The position numbers were made by a program, and so were the translations under genes. 64,000 nucleotides of DNA, from positions 1 to 64,000 of the forward strand of contig ML769677.1 in assembly GCA_009733575.1 (NCBI GenBank), read 5' to 3'. This document shows positions 14,576 through 24,353 of this stretch, piece by piece (position 1 is the first letter of the stretch; the number at the start of each line of letters is the position of its first letter). The notes beneath the pieces are model-generated. The model was not told the DNA's origin. It was given only the letters and a program-made list of their open reading frames with translations, and ran no database searches. This stretch comes from Gymnopus androsaceus JB14. Lineage: Eukaryota; Basidiomycota; Agaricomycetes; Agaricales; Omphalotaceae.

Positions 14576-15375
14576 TAGGTATCCTTTTGAATCTTTGGCA
14601 TACCCAACAAATCGACCTTCTTCACCCCGTTCATGAATTTTGGGCTGTTTCTCCGTGTTAGGCTTCCTTGCAGTGACAAGAGCACCGAAAGGTCGTAGAT
14701 GTGAGAGGTCAGCACGACGTTTCGTAATGCATTTGAAAGGAGTTTTGGTTTTGTCGGAAATGGCAGAATGAGGGGACGCGGTTCTTCACATGAACTCCGG
14801 AGAGGCCAGCGAATGGCCAAAACCAGTAGGAAAGGTTACCATCGACTAGCATAGCACAAATCATGTGCTCGATAGTCTGGATGGTGCGTTCAGCGACCCC
14901 GTTCTGTTCGTGTGCACCAGGCACAGGTCTTTCGTAGCTGATTCCAACCTTCTTGCAGTAGGTTTCGAAGGCACCTGATACCAGTTCAGGTGCATTGTCA
15001 ACACGAAGGAACACAATGGGGTATCCAAGATAGCGTTCCGCTGCTAGGCGGAACTTGTCGAAACAGGTGATTGCTTTGTCTCTGGTCTTCAGAAAGAAGA
15101 TCCAGACTGTAGCGGGAATAATCATCGATGAAGATGATAAAATAGCGAAATTTTCCGTAGCCGAGGGGTAGACGGCCGCAGATGTCTGAGTGAATACGAA
15201 AGAGTGGACGGTCAGCGCGTGTATTGGACCGTTTGGGAAAGGGGAGATGTTTGATGTTTGCGAGTGCGCAGACACGGCAGTTCTTGACTTCAACTGTGTC
15301 CACGGGTAGGCCTGTTGTAGCTCGCGAGAGGCCTTTAACGTCTAGGTGCCCCATTAGACGGTGGTAAAACCCAAC
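14576..15375 (-). pseudogene. pol: copia GAG-pre-integrase and integrase (frameshifted)
   Basis: The pre-integrase zinc region (HRLMGHLDVKGL, then C..C of NCRVCALAN) and the integrase core are readable only by changing frame. IHSDICGRLPLGYGKFRYFI and FIDDYSRYS are in one frame. An extra base near 15105 moves the frame to IFFLKTRDKAITCFDKF, VDNAPE and GAHEQNGVAERTIQTIEHM. A further extra base near 14775 gives the RPFGALV segment. D, D and E residues of the DDE core are present, but the frame is broken at least twice, plus once at the junction with gag. Confidence 0.85.
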
Positions 15376-17189
15376 CGTTTATTAGACGCGGACTCCGTAC
15401 CGGGACTGAATAGTCTCGTAATATCCGGTACCATTGACGCAATCACCGAGGCCTCTGATTGCGGGGATGTCAAAGCGTTCCTCGGATCAGAGTTTGGGGA
15501 CATAACCGGCGTTACGTCCATCTTGTACAAGTCTCGCACGATGGACCCTATCGCGAAACAGGTGTTGTGCTTGTTGAGGTACGTGATCTTTCCATTACCT
15601 GTCCTCGTACTAACACCCTTCTGGTCCAACCTTGAACCAGATATTAGGTTGCACCGTGCTGAAGGAATATGCAATACGTTGGATAGGGAGAAATTTCGGT
15701 GTGAGTTGCCAATTTTCGAATGGAGAATGATAGTTCCTTTTCCTACAGCGACCGCCGACAGTTTAGAACCGAATCTGTGTACTTTGAGTGGTTCGCTTAG
15801 CAAGACGTAATCATGGAAGAACTTCTGGTCTCGAAAGATATGGCGAGTCGCCCCAGTATCATGGTTTATTGTGTTCTCTTGTGGTTCGTTTGTGTTTAGG
15901 GCTATGGCGTTTACCGTAACCTTTTCTGACGCGTCCATAGGTTCTTCGTCTTCTATGCCATTGGTTAGGAAAGCGAATGCACCGTCGATCCTATTCAAGA
16001 GTCTATTAGACTCGTCGTTCGATACTTGGCCATAGCTAGCTGACACGGCGTCTCGACTGGGATCGCCAGTCTCATCCTCTGGGTCGGCCATTCTCGCGCT
16101 TGCGCCAACCTTCTTCAACATCTCTTTCCTCCTATCCGCAGCCCTTGTATCTGGGGAGAGGTGAATTCTCCTTGATCCTTTATACCAGTCAGGGTATTTT
16201 CCGGCACTTCCACCATTGTAAGCGAAACATTCCTCTATCGTGTGTCCGACTGGATAACCGCAGAACTCGTTTCCACAGATCTTCTTCTTCTCATTCGCTC
16301 CCGGATACGGCTTTGGTTTACGATCAATCCTTCGGGTTTGTCGACTTGACGAGGAGGAGGAATTAGCCGAGTAGGCGCCTGGTAGAGGATTATCGGTTTG
16401 TTTTCCTCTCTTCCCAGAAAGGATTGCGTTGACTGATATTGTCGAAGCAGATATGCCCTTGTGGATTTCCTCTTCCTGAAGACGTTGTATCACCTGCCTT
16501 GAGCTGTAAGGAGTACCTGCAGCCTCAGCTTCCTTCATCTTCTCACGGAGGTGATCACGACAGTAACGCCAATCATCGTCGCTGGTCATTAGCGTTGCAA
16601 GGTGCTTTGCAAACTCGAAATCAGGCATCAGTAGAGGGTCTGCGTCGCGGAGTCGACTGTAGAGTTGGATCATCGTGGTTAACCACGAGGCGGGATCGTC
16701 AGAGTCTCTGCAGACATTGCCGATGATCTGCTGTTTGAGGGATATGGCGGCCAAGGAATTCGTCGGTTCATATTCATTTTTCAAGGCGAACCATGCTGAG
16801 TGAGCAGACTTGCAGTTGTCGACAACGTAGAGCTTCTGAGTCGGGACTGCCTTGACAATAACGGCCAGAGCTTTCTTATCGCCATCCAACCACGTCTTGG
16901 CTGCTGCTTTAGCCAGTGCGACTGCCGCTTCGTTACCGCGGGTTTTGCCTTTCACCCAATTGCCTTCCACAAAGACATCGACTTCCATACTCGTTTCGAG
17001 GGCAGGAATCACCGGTGGCTTGTAATCCGGGCCATCGATGTATTTCCAGTAATCCGAAGCATCGAGTTCGAGCTCGGATTTTCTACGGAACTCGTTGTAA
17101 TTGTTGGAACCGTCCTCGTTTTCCTTTATAGGGGTAAGCGAGATTTTCTTCCAATTCCCTTTCTCGGAATCATCGGTGATTTCGGTCAT
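15354..17189 (-). CDS. gag: copia Gag and aspartic protease
   Basis: 611 codons. The N-terminal two-thirds resemble copia Gag (UBN2-type), with YSRLRDADPLLMP in the middle. A zinc-knuckle-like motif occupies residues 305-321 with spacing CX4CX5HX4C, a variant of the usual CX2CX4HX4C. The protease motif is NHDTGAT with the catalytic Asp at residue 444. The frame ends with TAA at 15354 within the GAG-pre-integrase region, and the next segment continues in the -1 frame. The end overlaps a GGGTTTT heptamer (15366-15372). This part is otherwise open and could still be expressed. Confidence 0.85.
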   Translation of the reverse strand: MTEITDDSEKGNWKKISLTPIKENEDGSNNYNEFRRKSELELDASDYWKYIDGPDYKPPVIPALETSMEVDVFVEGNWVKGKTRGNEAAVALAKAAAKTWLDGDKKALAVIVKAVPTQKLYVVDNCKSAHSAWFALKNEYEPTNSLAAISLKQQIIGNVCRDSDDPASWLTTMIQLYSRLRDADPLLMPDFEFAKHLATLMTSDDDWRYCRDHLREKMKEAEAAGTPYSSRQVIQRLQEEEIHKGISASTISVNAILSGKRGKQTDNPLPGAYSANSSSSSSRQTRRIDRKPKPYPGANEKKKICGNEFCGYPVGHTIEECFAYNGGSAGKYPDWYKGSRRIHLSPDTRAADRRKEMLKKVGASARMADPEDETGDPSRDAVSASYGQVSNDESNRLLNRIDGAFAFLTNGIEDEEPMDASEKVTVNAIALNTNEPQENTINHDTGATRHIFRDQKFFHDYVLLSEPLKVHRFGSKLSAVAVGKGTIILHSKIGNSHRNFSLSNVLHIPSARCNLISGSRLDQKGVSTRTGNGKITYLNKHNTCFAIGSIVRDLYKMDVTPVMSPNSDPRNALTSPQSEASVIASMVPDITRLFSPGTESASNKRLGFTTV

Positions 17190-17302
17190 AGTTGGTAAGG
17201 GGAGTTTCGAGGGGTTGTGTTGTTGTAAGGTTTGTTGGGTTTAGAGTGTATAGTGAGCTCGATTCGATGTATAATGAATATATGCGCAGATTTTTAGAGC
17301 TC

Positions 17303-17315
17303 GGGGCCCATAACC
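17303..17315 (-). other. Primer binding site, initiator tRNA-Met half-tRNA type
   Basis: On the plus strand the 13 bases next to the 5' LTR read GGGGCCCATAACC, which corresponds to the anticodon stem-loop of eukaryotic initiator tRNA-Met (CAT is the anticodon). Drosophila copia primes with an internally cleaved initiator tRNA at this same region, so this element probably does as well. Confidence 0.75.
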
Positions 17316-17523
17316 TATTAACGGTTGTGTGATTCAACAAGTTATATTTGGGAGACTGGTTCGGAGCAACGTGAGTTTAGTATTAGTTATACAAGTCAAT
17401 CAGATGGGTATCATACCTGGTTCGGAGCAACGTGAGTTAAAGGGGTCATTGCTCCGACCCAGGTTAGTAAGTAAGTCCGATCGTACTACTTCGGCATGGG
17501 CGCTTGGACACCATCCGTTAACA
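17316..17523 (-). repeat. copia 5' LTR (right copy)
   Basis: 208 bp, identical to the left LTR apart from one inserted T (CAGATGGG against CAGAGGG) and one A/G difference. It is followed by the target duplication CTATG at 17524-17528. It should hold the promoter for the minus-strand element. Confidence 0.95.
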
Positions 17524-17769
17524 CTATGTATGTTGGAGATGAAGCTCTGTTGTAATTCTATGTTCTATCCGAACTTCAAAGAAGATGTTTTCGTTTTCAG
17601 GCAGCGCCACATCCCATTCGATGGTTTCTGGTACGGTTTTCTCTTCTTTGTTTTTCAAGTGTGCGCTAAACATGGGTTAAATAGACGCCCACCTCTCGTC
17701 CTCTACTCTATTACAGTCGTACTGCGCACCAATGAGGATGTTTTTGTTTGCTGGGGGAAACGCTCAAGG

Positions 17770-18100
17770 ACTTCACCCGTCATGCTTTTAGACTCTGCTT
17801 TCAATGTTCAACATTCAACTTTGAGTGGAATCCATTCATGACAATTCAACCTTCATTCAACCAAACTCGTTTGCTGTGGGAGAATAGCGCACTCACTGGG
17901 AGATTCTCGAATTCCGCGACTACAGAACAAACAAACCATCATGATTTGACCATGAAACGGATGATGAGCTTTAGATGAGCTCAGTCAATTCACAATCTTC
18001 CAGTCACGATACTGATTTTCTTCGTCGCCTCCCATTGGTCTCTCCGACTGAGAATTGAGCGCATTCATGCGACTTGATCAGCCTCGCAATTCTTTGCCTG
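17770..18100 (+). repeat. Inverted copy of GMC upstream region
   Basis: Reverse-complement relative of 4765-5060: shared blocks include CAAGGACTTCACCC, GTTTGCTGTGGGAGAAT and the TTCTTCGTCGCCTCCCATTGG region. No GMC coding sequence follows at 18.1 kb, so only the upstream part was copied or kept. Bases 17529-17769 and 18101-18656 show no recognisable gene. Confidence 0.7.
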
Positions 18101-18656
18101 CCACTTCATAGTGGAAAGAACGGGGCGTACAACAGACGGGAAGAGCCGCGGGTAGCGGTGATTGATTGTCCTTGTCTGCGAGCTGAAGCTTTGTCTATTG
18201 CCTGTTGCATTAGGTTCTATAGGTCAACAATTTTGTGAACTTGTTTGTTTGGGCCAAGAAATGAATGGAAAACTATGGAAATGAAAGGCCCAGGCTGAGC
18301 CCACGCGGAAATGAATACAACTGTGCCTTCTATGAGGTTGATGAAAGTGTCGAACCATGAGGTTCCTAGTTTTCAACCATCAACCTCTAGAGGGGACTGC
18401 TTTAGGCCTAAAAGAAAGAAAGCTGACACTAACGCCATGCACAGTGATGGTGTGTTGCGACTCAGCAAAGTGCTGCAACATAACGTGAAGACTGGGGGGT
18501 CTGCTCTATCGCATTCTTTTCTTTGGCAAGGCCAACAATCTGGGTACTAAAGCATGGAGTCCCTTGGCCGTTTTCCTTCGCAATAAATGCTATTTTGACG
18601 ATTTTAAACTATAATTACTAATTTTGATAAACCGTAGCAGTCCAAGTGAAACTGTC

Positions 18657-20746
18657 CTAAGATGCAGCCACTGGGGTCTGATTCCAACACACAAAATCTG
18701 CTGGATTCAAGGTCGGCCTTCCATTACCAGTGTTATACACACCAAAGGCAGCTCCTTTGAAAAAGAAGTTACTAAACACAGATTGTTCAGCACCGGTCGC
18801 TGAAGAGCAAGTCACAGAGAACGTACTTGACTGGTGGCACTGACATCGACACACTATCAAACGTGGTTGTAAAAGTGATAGTCGTATCATTACCCTCCGC
18901 AAAGCCAAGACTATACGATGTCGGGTTGCCGACGATGACAAGCTTCACCGGGTCGGATTTTGTAGAAAGTGGGGTATAGGTAACCTATGATTCAATCGAA
19001 AGTTGAGTTTGACGATACGACGACTTTTGTCAGTGAGAGAACTTACTGTCGTTATAGTATCATTCGTGGTCGTCAAAGCCCACGGCCCAACCTGCTCAGC
19101 GACTACAATCGTCCGAGTAACGATAAACCGATCTCCACTGCCGTCTGCAGAACCAGTAATACCAATATCGTTGTGGGCGAAATCTCCGTAAAAAATCGTC
19201 GCTCCCGCTTCCGTCAGATTAGTCGCTGGAGTAAACCCGTCCAACACAGTCTCGAATGTCTCCTCGTAGCTGGTCTGTTTCCGGAGTAATAATGCTGGGT
19301 TGTCCCGATCACCGACTGCATATGAGTTTCCGTTGAGACGAAGGAAACCTGGACGTGCAGTCAAGGGAGTAGAACGTCTTGTACGGAGTGCGGAGGAAGT
19401 AGTATGATGTATCAAGGGTTTCAGAGGTGAAGTCGTCATAGAAGTCTGATAGGTAGGACTGGTCGGTCAACACGCCTGGGATCTCCGTGCTTAGAGGTTG
19501 CCCATGGTTGAACACCGGCCACTCGTCCTCCCAGGTTACGGGAAAGAGAAAGGTTTCTCTTCCTGCAATGGGATAGATCAGCGGTTACTCATTCGGAAGG
19601 AAGGAATACCCTAGCAAAAGTACCTAGCTGAATGTGATTGTAGTCGCCAGTAGTTTGGGGACGTACACCCAATGCGACACCCCACCATTCACCGTCAGGT
19701 GCTTGCACGATATCCGAATGGCCAGTGTACTGTACAGGGAGGGACATGTTTGCGCCGTTGAAAAGAATAGGATTAGCGGGGTTATTTTCCCATGGGCCGG
19801 AGGGTGAAGGTCCTCGCTGGATGGTTGAGCGATGTTCAGGGCTAGAACCTCCTGCAATAGAAGCTTCGAGTCAAATTTTGGAGCTGCTTGAGTGACACAA
19901 GACTTACCTTCAGCGATTAGTAGGTAGTAATAGGGCTCTATAAAATATACATGGGGACCCTCTGGTCGAGCCGTGGAATTGTCGGGGAGAGTGCCATTAA
20001 AGATGAGCTCTGCAGGCGTCAGAGAGTTACCCGTGGTTGTGTCAATCTTGTTCTGGTAGATTCCTGTGAAGAAGGTTGAGTGCTTGTACATGAGATCAAT
20101 GAACAACGGACCGTAGATTTTGTCAATAGCGTCATTAATACCAGTCCAAGTATTGTAGACCTACGCGAACGTTCAGAAGTGTTTATCTTACTGAGTTTCG
20201 GTAGACACGTACATCTCCATTCGAGTCCCAGAATAGGTCGGCATCGTATCCTTCGGCATCTATAAAGTAAACACAACGTTCAAGCTCGGTATAGCTGAGA
20301 GTGTGTTGGAGTCACTTTACCGAAATACGTTGGGTCACTCCAGTTATTTGAGAATATGTCCGTTGTTGTAACAAAGAAGGAGCGAGGGAACAATCTCAGC
20401 TCATCTGGAAACAAGGAGGCCACCAAAAGTCAACCAAAAGACCCAGAAGCTTAGAAGCATCATTCATACAAGTATAGACGTATCGCACAGTACACGTTAG
20501 ATAGAACGTGCCATTATGGTATCTCAGCCCAACCCCCCAAGCACCGGCATCCGAGGGTGTGCCAAAGAGACTTAGCTGCGAGGGCCTGTTGAGTGCATGC
20601 CCAATCAACGTCCAGTCGACAAGGTTTGTAGAATGATAGATTGGATGACCCGGAAAGTATTCAAAGGAGGAAGTCGCGATAAAATAGTCGGATCCGACGC
20701 GTAAGATGGTTGGGTCTGGGTTCCATCCAGGAAGAATGGGATTCAT
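18657..20746 (-). pseudogene. GH43 glycoside hydrolase, copy B (full length, one frameshift)
   Basis: Predicted hemicellulose-side-chain or xylan hydrolase. Start at 20746 gives MNPILPGWNPDPTILRVGSD, with the catalytic base Asp at residue 11. SYFIATSSFEYFPGHPIYHS-type sequence, then WSDPTYF, YDADLFWDSNGDV, GPHVYFIEPYYYLLIAEG, SGPWENNPANPIL, YTGHSDIVQAPDGEWWGVAL and a C-terminal beta-sandwich (GDFAHNDIGITGSADGSGDR) follow. Introns are small; the last joins PPV to NFFFKGAAFGVYNTGNG and the stop is at 18657. At 19365-19367 a run of three G where copy A has two breaks the frame between TFYSL and TARPGFLRLNG, so the gene is either a fresh pseudogene or contains a base-call error. No clear N-terminal signal peptide was seen in exon 1; an upstream exon is possible. 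It shares a divergent promoter with the PPR gene. Confidence 0.8.
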
Positions 20747-23700
20747 CAGAGCTGAAGTCGATTGTACTAGACCGAGAACGCGTCAACGATGAATATCCCG
20801 GTAATTAAGTCAGGGAAATTACTCACAGCTACAGAAGCATAACCAAGCGAGGGCCCAAAAAATGGCTTTCATGTCGACCACAGGCGGGGCCGGGTATGAG
20901 CATGTTCCTTAGCTTTTATACGAGAGCGTGAGCCACTGACGCATTTACCTAGTCAGCTGCCCAGCTTCGACGGTCCGCTGTATCAGTGTCGGGATGTCCT
21001 GTGTCGAGCAGGTCATTCTGGACGATGCGGCACGGTTACTGAATTCCATCAGTTTGCTTGATGGAGGTCATTCCGAGTAACATCCGAGCCACTATCGATT
21101 TCGCTCGCTAAATATGATCGAGGGAGGAAGTTCAAGTCGAAGAAACAAGCGCTCGGTTCGTGTGGATGAGCGCCAGTTTCGTGTAAGCGCTCGCTCAATT
21201 GAATATTTTTTCTTCCTCGTCTTGTGCCACAACTTCCTCGATCCTCAGTCAATGCTACCAGCTTCATTGATTGACTATACTATTTCACGGTGTAATTCCG
21301 CTGGGCCCGCGTGCTTTCGATCTGGGCGAGTCAGGCATTTTGCAACTGCTGCTTTAGCTCTTCAGACGCCTGGACCACTGAATATTACCGGAACCTACGC
21401 GTACCTATGGCCTGAGTAGGTAAGGACTTTATTCTATAAAGTTCTTTTCCGTCTCTTAGTCTCAATTCTTCAATAGAAGAAGACGGAATCTCAATGGCGG
21501 CGCCCTCAAAGTAAGAGGTAGAACGAAACCCGAACCCTCGAAATTTCATTAGTTCAGAGCTGTCTCGTCGAGTGAGGGCACTAGAGAAGGTGACAAATGC
21601 AAAAGTGAGTCGGGTCTTTTGCTCTTGCTGCTCATATCTAAACTACTTGTTGCAGGACGCAGAACTGGATCCGCCTACTTTCACGGAAGAAGACTTGATG
21701 ACATTCTACATGGACGTTTTGGCACACCCAGAACAGGAAAATACTCTTCGAGATAACAATGTTGACCTGGAAAGCCAGCATCAAAAGGATTTAGATGTCA
21801 CTGAATCGGTGGCCCTACGATTGCGAGACGGCGTATACCATTCGTCAAGATTAACGGCGACGCTGCGAGAGCATTCTCAGGTGTCTACACACGCCGAAAC
21901 TTCTGAAGATGGGGCTACTCCAGCCTACCAACGCGTGGTGAATCAGGTCCAGCAAATTCTGTCCGAGGTTGAACGAGTCAACTCGACAATCGCGTCTACG
22001 TCCGTCGAAAGTTCAACTGCACTACCAATGCCCCTTCTTTCGATGGAAGAGTGGGGTTCTGTGCTTAGATCCACTGTGTGTTCGCATGTTATACTCTTTC
22101 ATCCCCTTTTTGACCGATTTGCTAGCTACATTCTGGAGACGCGCAAACCGCAGAAACGTTAATAGAGCTCATGAAGGTGAATGATTTTTTGAAGTTGCAA
22201 TACACGATCGTTCAACAAAATTTTCTTTGACAGCGTGGTCATTTGGACGTCCCAGAGGACTATGTGAATAGCATTTTACAACTCTATGTACGAGATGGCA
22301 ATTATGTTGCATTCGAATCTTGTCTAGGAAGATTGGTTGCAAGTAAGTCAAGTATCCATCTTGCTTGGATTGTACGCCAACCTGTTTTAGGTCCAAGTGA
22401 GCAGCAGCGTCATCTGCATGTAAAAGCGCACTTGAACGCTACCCCGTCGCAATCATTACCTTCTTCCGCCCTCTCCACCCTTCATGCCTATGAACTGCAG
22501 TCTATACCTCCACCCATGAAAACCTATACAAATACTATCCGCCATCTTCTCTCTGTCCCTAATTCAGTATCCAAAGCCCAAGCTTGGGATCTCTTTTCCC
22601 ATATGAGATACGTCGCTCATCCCACTCCGGATGCCTTCCTGTACACCCAAATGATCCGCGCATGTGCATCCCCGTTCGCTGCATCTCGCTCCTCTGATCC
22701 AGAGCGTGCACTCGATCTATGGACAGAAATGACGATAGACAATCGTATTCCACCTAGCTCGGGGACATGGAACGCCGTTATTCTCGCCTGCGCTCGTTCT
22801 GGGAGGAAGACTTATGTGAGTGAAGCCTTCAGGTTAGCGAGGGAGATGCTGGACTCTCATCGAGATGCACATGGGAGCTTGGCGTACACCCCGGATCGCG
22901 AAACCTTTTGCGCATTGTTGGAAGGGGCGAAGCGTACTGGAGACTTGGCGAGAGCCCGATGGATTCTGGCGGAAATGGTCAGAAGCCGCAATACGAATGT
23001 TGAGGTGAACGAAGAGGTTGTGATGCATGTTTTCCATGCGTATGCATCCTATCGACCTCCTTTCAAACGATCTCTGGCTCGTGTTGTTGAAGACGAATCC
23101 CCTTCCGCACATGTTGAAGCTTCGAATCCTGATCAAACTCCCGATGAAAACTTGTCAATCGCCAGTAACAGCACTCCTGCTTTTACCCAGGTTCCTCCTC
23201 AGACCAGCACAGAGGTTATTTCAGAGGTTGAACTTCTCTTCAATCGCGTGTTACGCGAGACTGGGGTTCGTTCTGATGTGTCGCTCGACGAGGACGATGT
23301 TTTCCAAGAAAATGGGAAATTTAGTTCTGTCAAACTCACGACGCGGCTGATCAATTCGTATCTCTCCACTCACTACATTCACAACTCTCTTGCCCCCACC
23401 AGGGACCTTTTCTGGAACGTTTTTGAGACCACTGGTGTTGAACGTGATAGTCGGAGCTACATGGAGGCCTTGGAGCGTTGCGCGAATGCGAGAAAGCCAG
23501 ATCGTGGCCTGGCTTTGAGCTTTGCTGAAGAGCTGTTCAGCAAATGGCGAGAGCTGGAGGATACCAATGGCAAACCGATTTCTCCGCGTACTAGAGAGAG
23601 GGTTCACATTGCCTATCTGAAGATGTTGACTATGTAAGTCCCACCTTTCTTGTATTTGAAAGACCTAATGACGTCCTTCTCTAGTACCGAAAACCTGGAC

Positions 23701-23999
23701 CGAGCAATGTCCCATCTTCAGTCATTTGTCAAACGCTATCCAGCATCTGCCATACGGGAGCCCCAATCTATTGTCAAACTCTCAATGCGTGCTACTCGAA
23801 CATCACTTGTCGCTGATAGGCCTCTCGTGCGGCTGTCTACGTTGTCTGAAGTCCCCGACGTGGATCTTCCGCCACTGTTGACCTGGAAGGATTTGGAAGT
23901 TTTGCATCATCGGTTGGTTGCAGCTGGACGTCGAGAGAAGGATATTGCTTACATCAAGTATGTTTGCAAATCGTACGAATGGGCTTTGCGGGTAAGAAG
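20397..23999. repeat. Tandem duplication unit, first copy (GH43 exon 1 - promoter - PPR)
   Basis: Matches about 24004-27597 with very few differences over 3.6 kb (offset 3607 at the left, 3598 in the middle). The unit holds GH43 exon 1, the divergent intergenic region and all but the last exon part of the PPR gene. Confidence 0.9.
20747..21493. promoter_or_regulatory. Divergent intergenic region between GH43 and PPR genes
   Basis: About 750 bp separate the GH43 start (minus) and the PPR start (plus), so it should carry both promoters. It recurs at 24354-25093 with a few small indels, for example an AT-rich run near 21210 and a 12-bp loss near 24845. No individual binding sites are claimed. 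Confidence 0.5.
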
Positions 24000-24084
24000 G
24001 GATCAGCTCATCTGGAAACAAGGAGGCCACCAAAAGTCAACCAAAAGACCCAGAAGCTTAGAAGCATCATTCATACAAGTATAG
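21494..24084 (+). pseudogene. Pentatricopeptide-repeat (PPR) protein, copy 1 (3' end replaced)
   Basis: Fungal PPR proteins act mostly in mitochondrial RNA processing or respiratory-complex assembly. Exons can be joined from MAAPSN-SELSRRVRALEKV through DAELDPPTFTEEDL, LLSMEEWGSVLRSTV, ETLIELMK and RGHLDVPEDYVNSILQLYVR to the main exon. There, PPR-like helix pairs occur: PTPDAFLYTQMIRACA, SSGTWNAVILACARSG and TPDRETFCALLEGAKR. The N-terminal reading frame, broken in copy 2, is intact here. At 23999 the coding sequence runs into duplicated GH43 sequence, so the native last residues are replaced by a read-through tail ending at 24084. Function may survive if the missing tail is dispensable; I treat it as a damaged copy. 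Confidence 0.75.
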
Positions 24085-24353
24085 ACGTATCGCACAGTAC
24101 ACGTTAGATAGAACGTGCCATTATGGTATCTCAGCCCAACCCCCCAAGCACCGGCATCCGAGGGTGTGCCAAAGAGACTTAGCTGCGAGGGCCTGTTGAG
24201 TGCATGCCCAATCAACGTCCAGTCGACAAGGTTTGTAGAATGATAGATTGGATGACCCGGAAAGTATTCAAAGGAGGAAGTCGCGATAAAATAGTCGGAT
24301 CCGACGCGTAAGATGGTTGGGTCTGGGTTCCATCCAGGAAGAATGGGATTCAT
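24003..24353 (-). pseudogene. GH43 exon 1 only, copy C
   Basis: The same first exon as copy B (start at 24353, WNPDPT motif) and the first intron up to the exon 2 start DEL. It then stops where it meets the end of PPR copy 1. No further GH43 exons follow on the minus strand, so it is an orphan exon created by the tandem duplication. Confidence 0.9.

Larger units (their letters stand above)
12156..17523 (-). mobile_element. Ty1/copia LTR retrotransposon, full-length but defective
   Basis: The element is read on the minus strand. Direct LTRs of 207 and 208 bp flank it, and a 5-bp target duplication CTATG lies at 12151-12155 and 17524-17528. Domain order is gag, aspartic protease, GAG-pre-integrase, integrase, reverse transcriptase, RNase H, which is the copia order. 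The LTRs differ by only one indel and one substitution, so the insertion is recent, yet the coding region carries several frameshifts and lacks the RT catalytic aspartates. A primer binding site and a polypurine tract abut the LTRs. It separates the 8.65-kb gene from the second GH43-PPR region. Confidence 0.93.
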
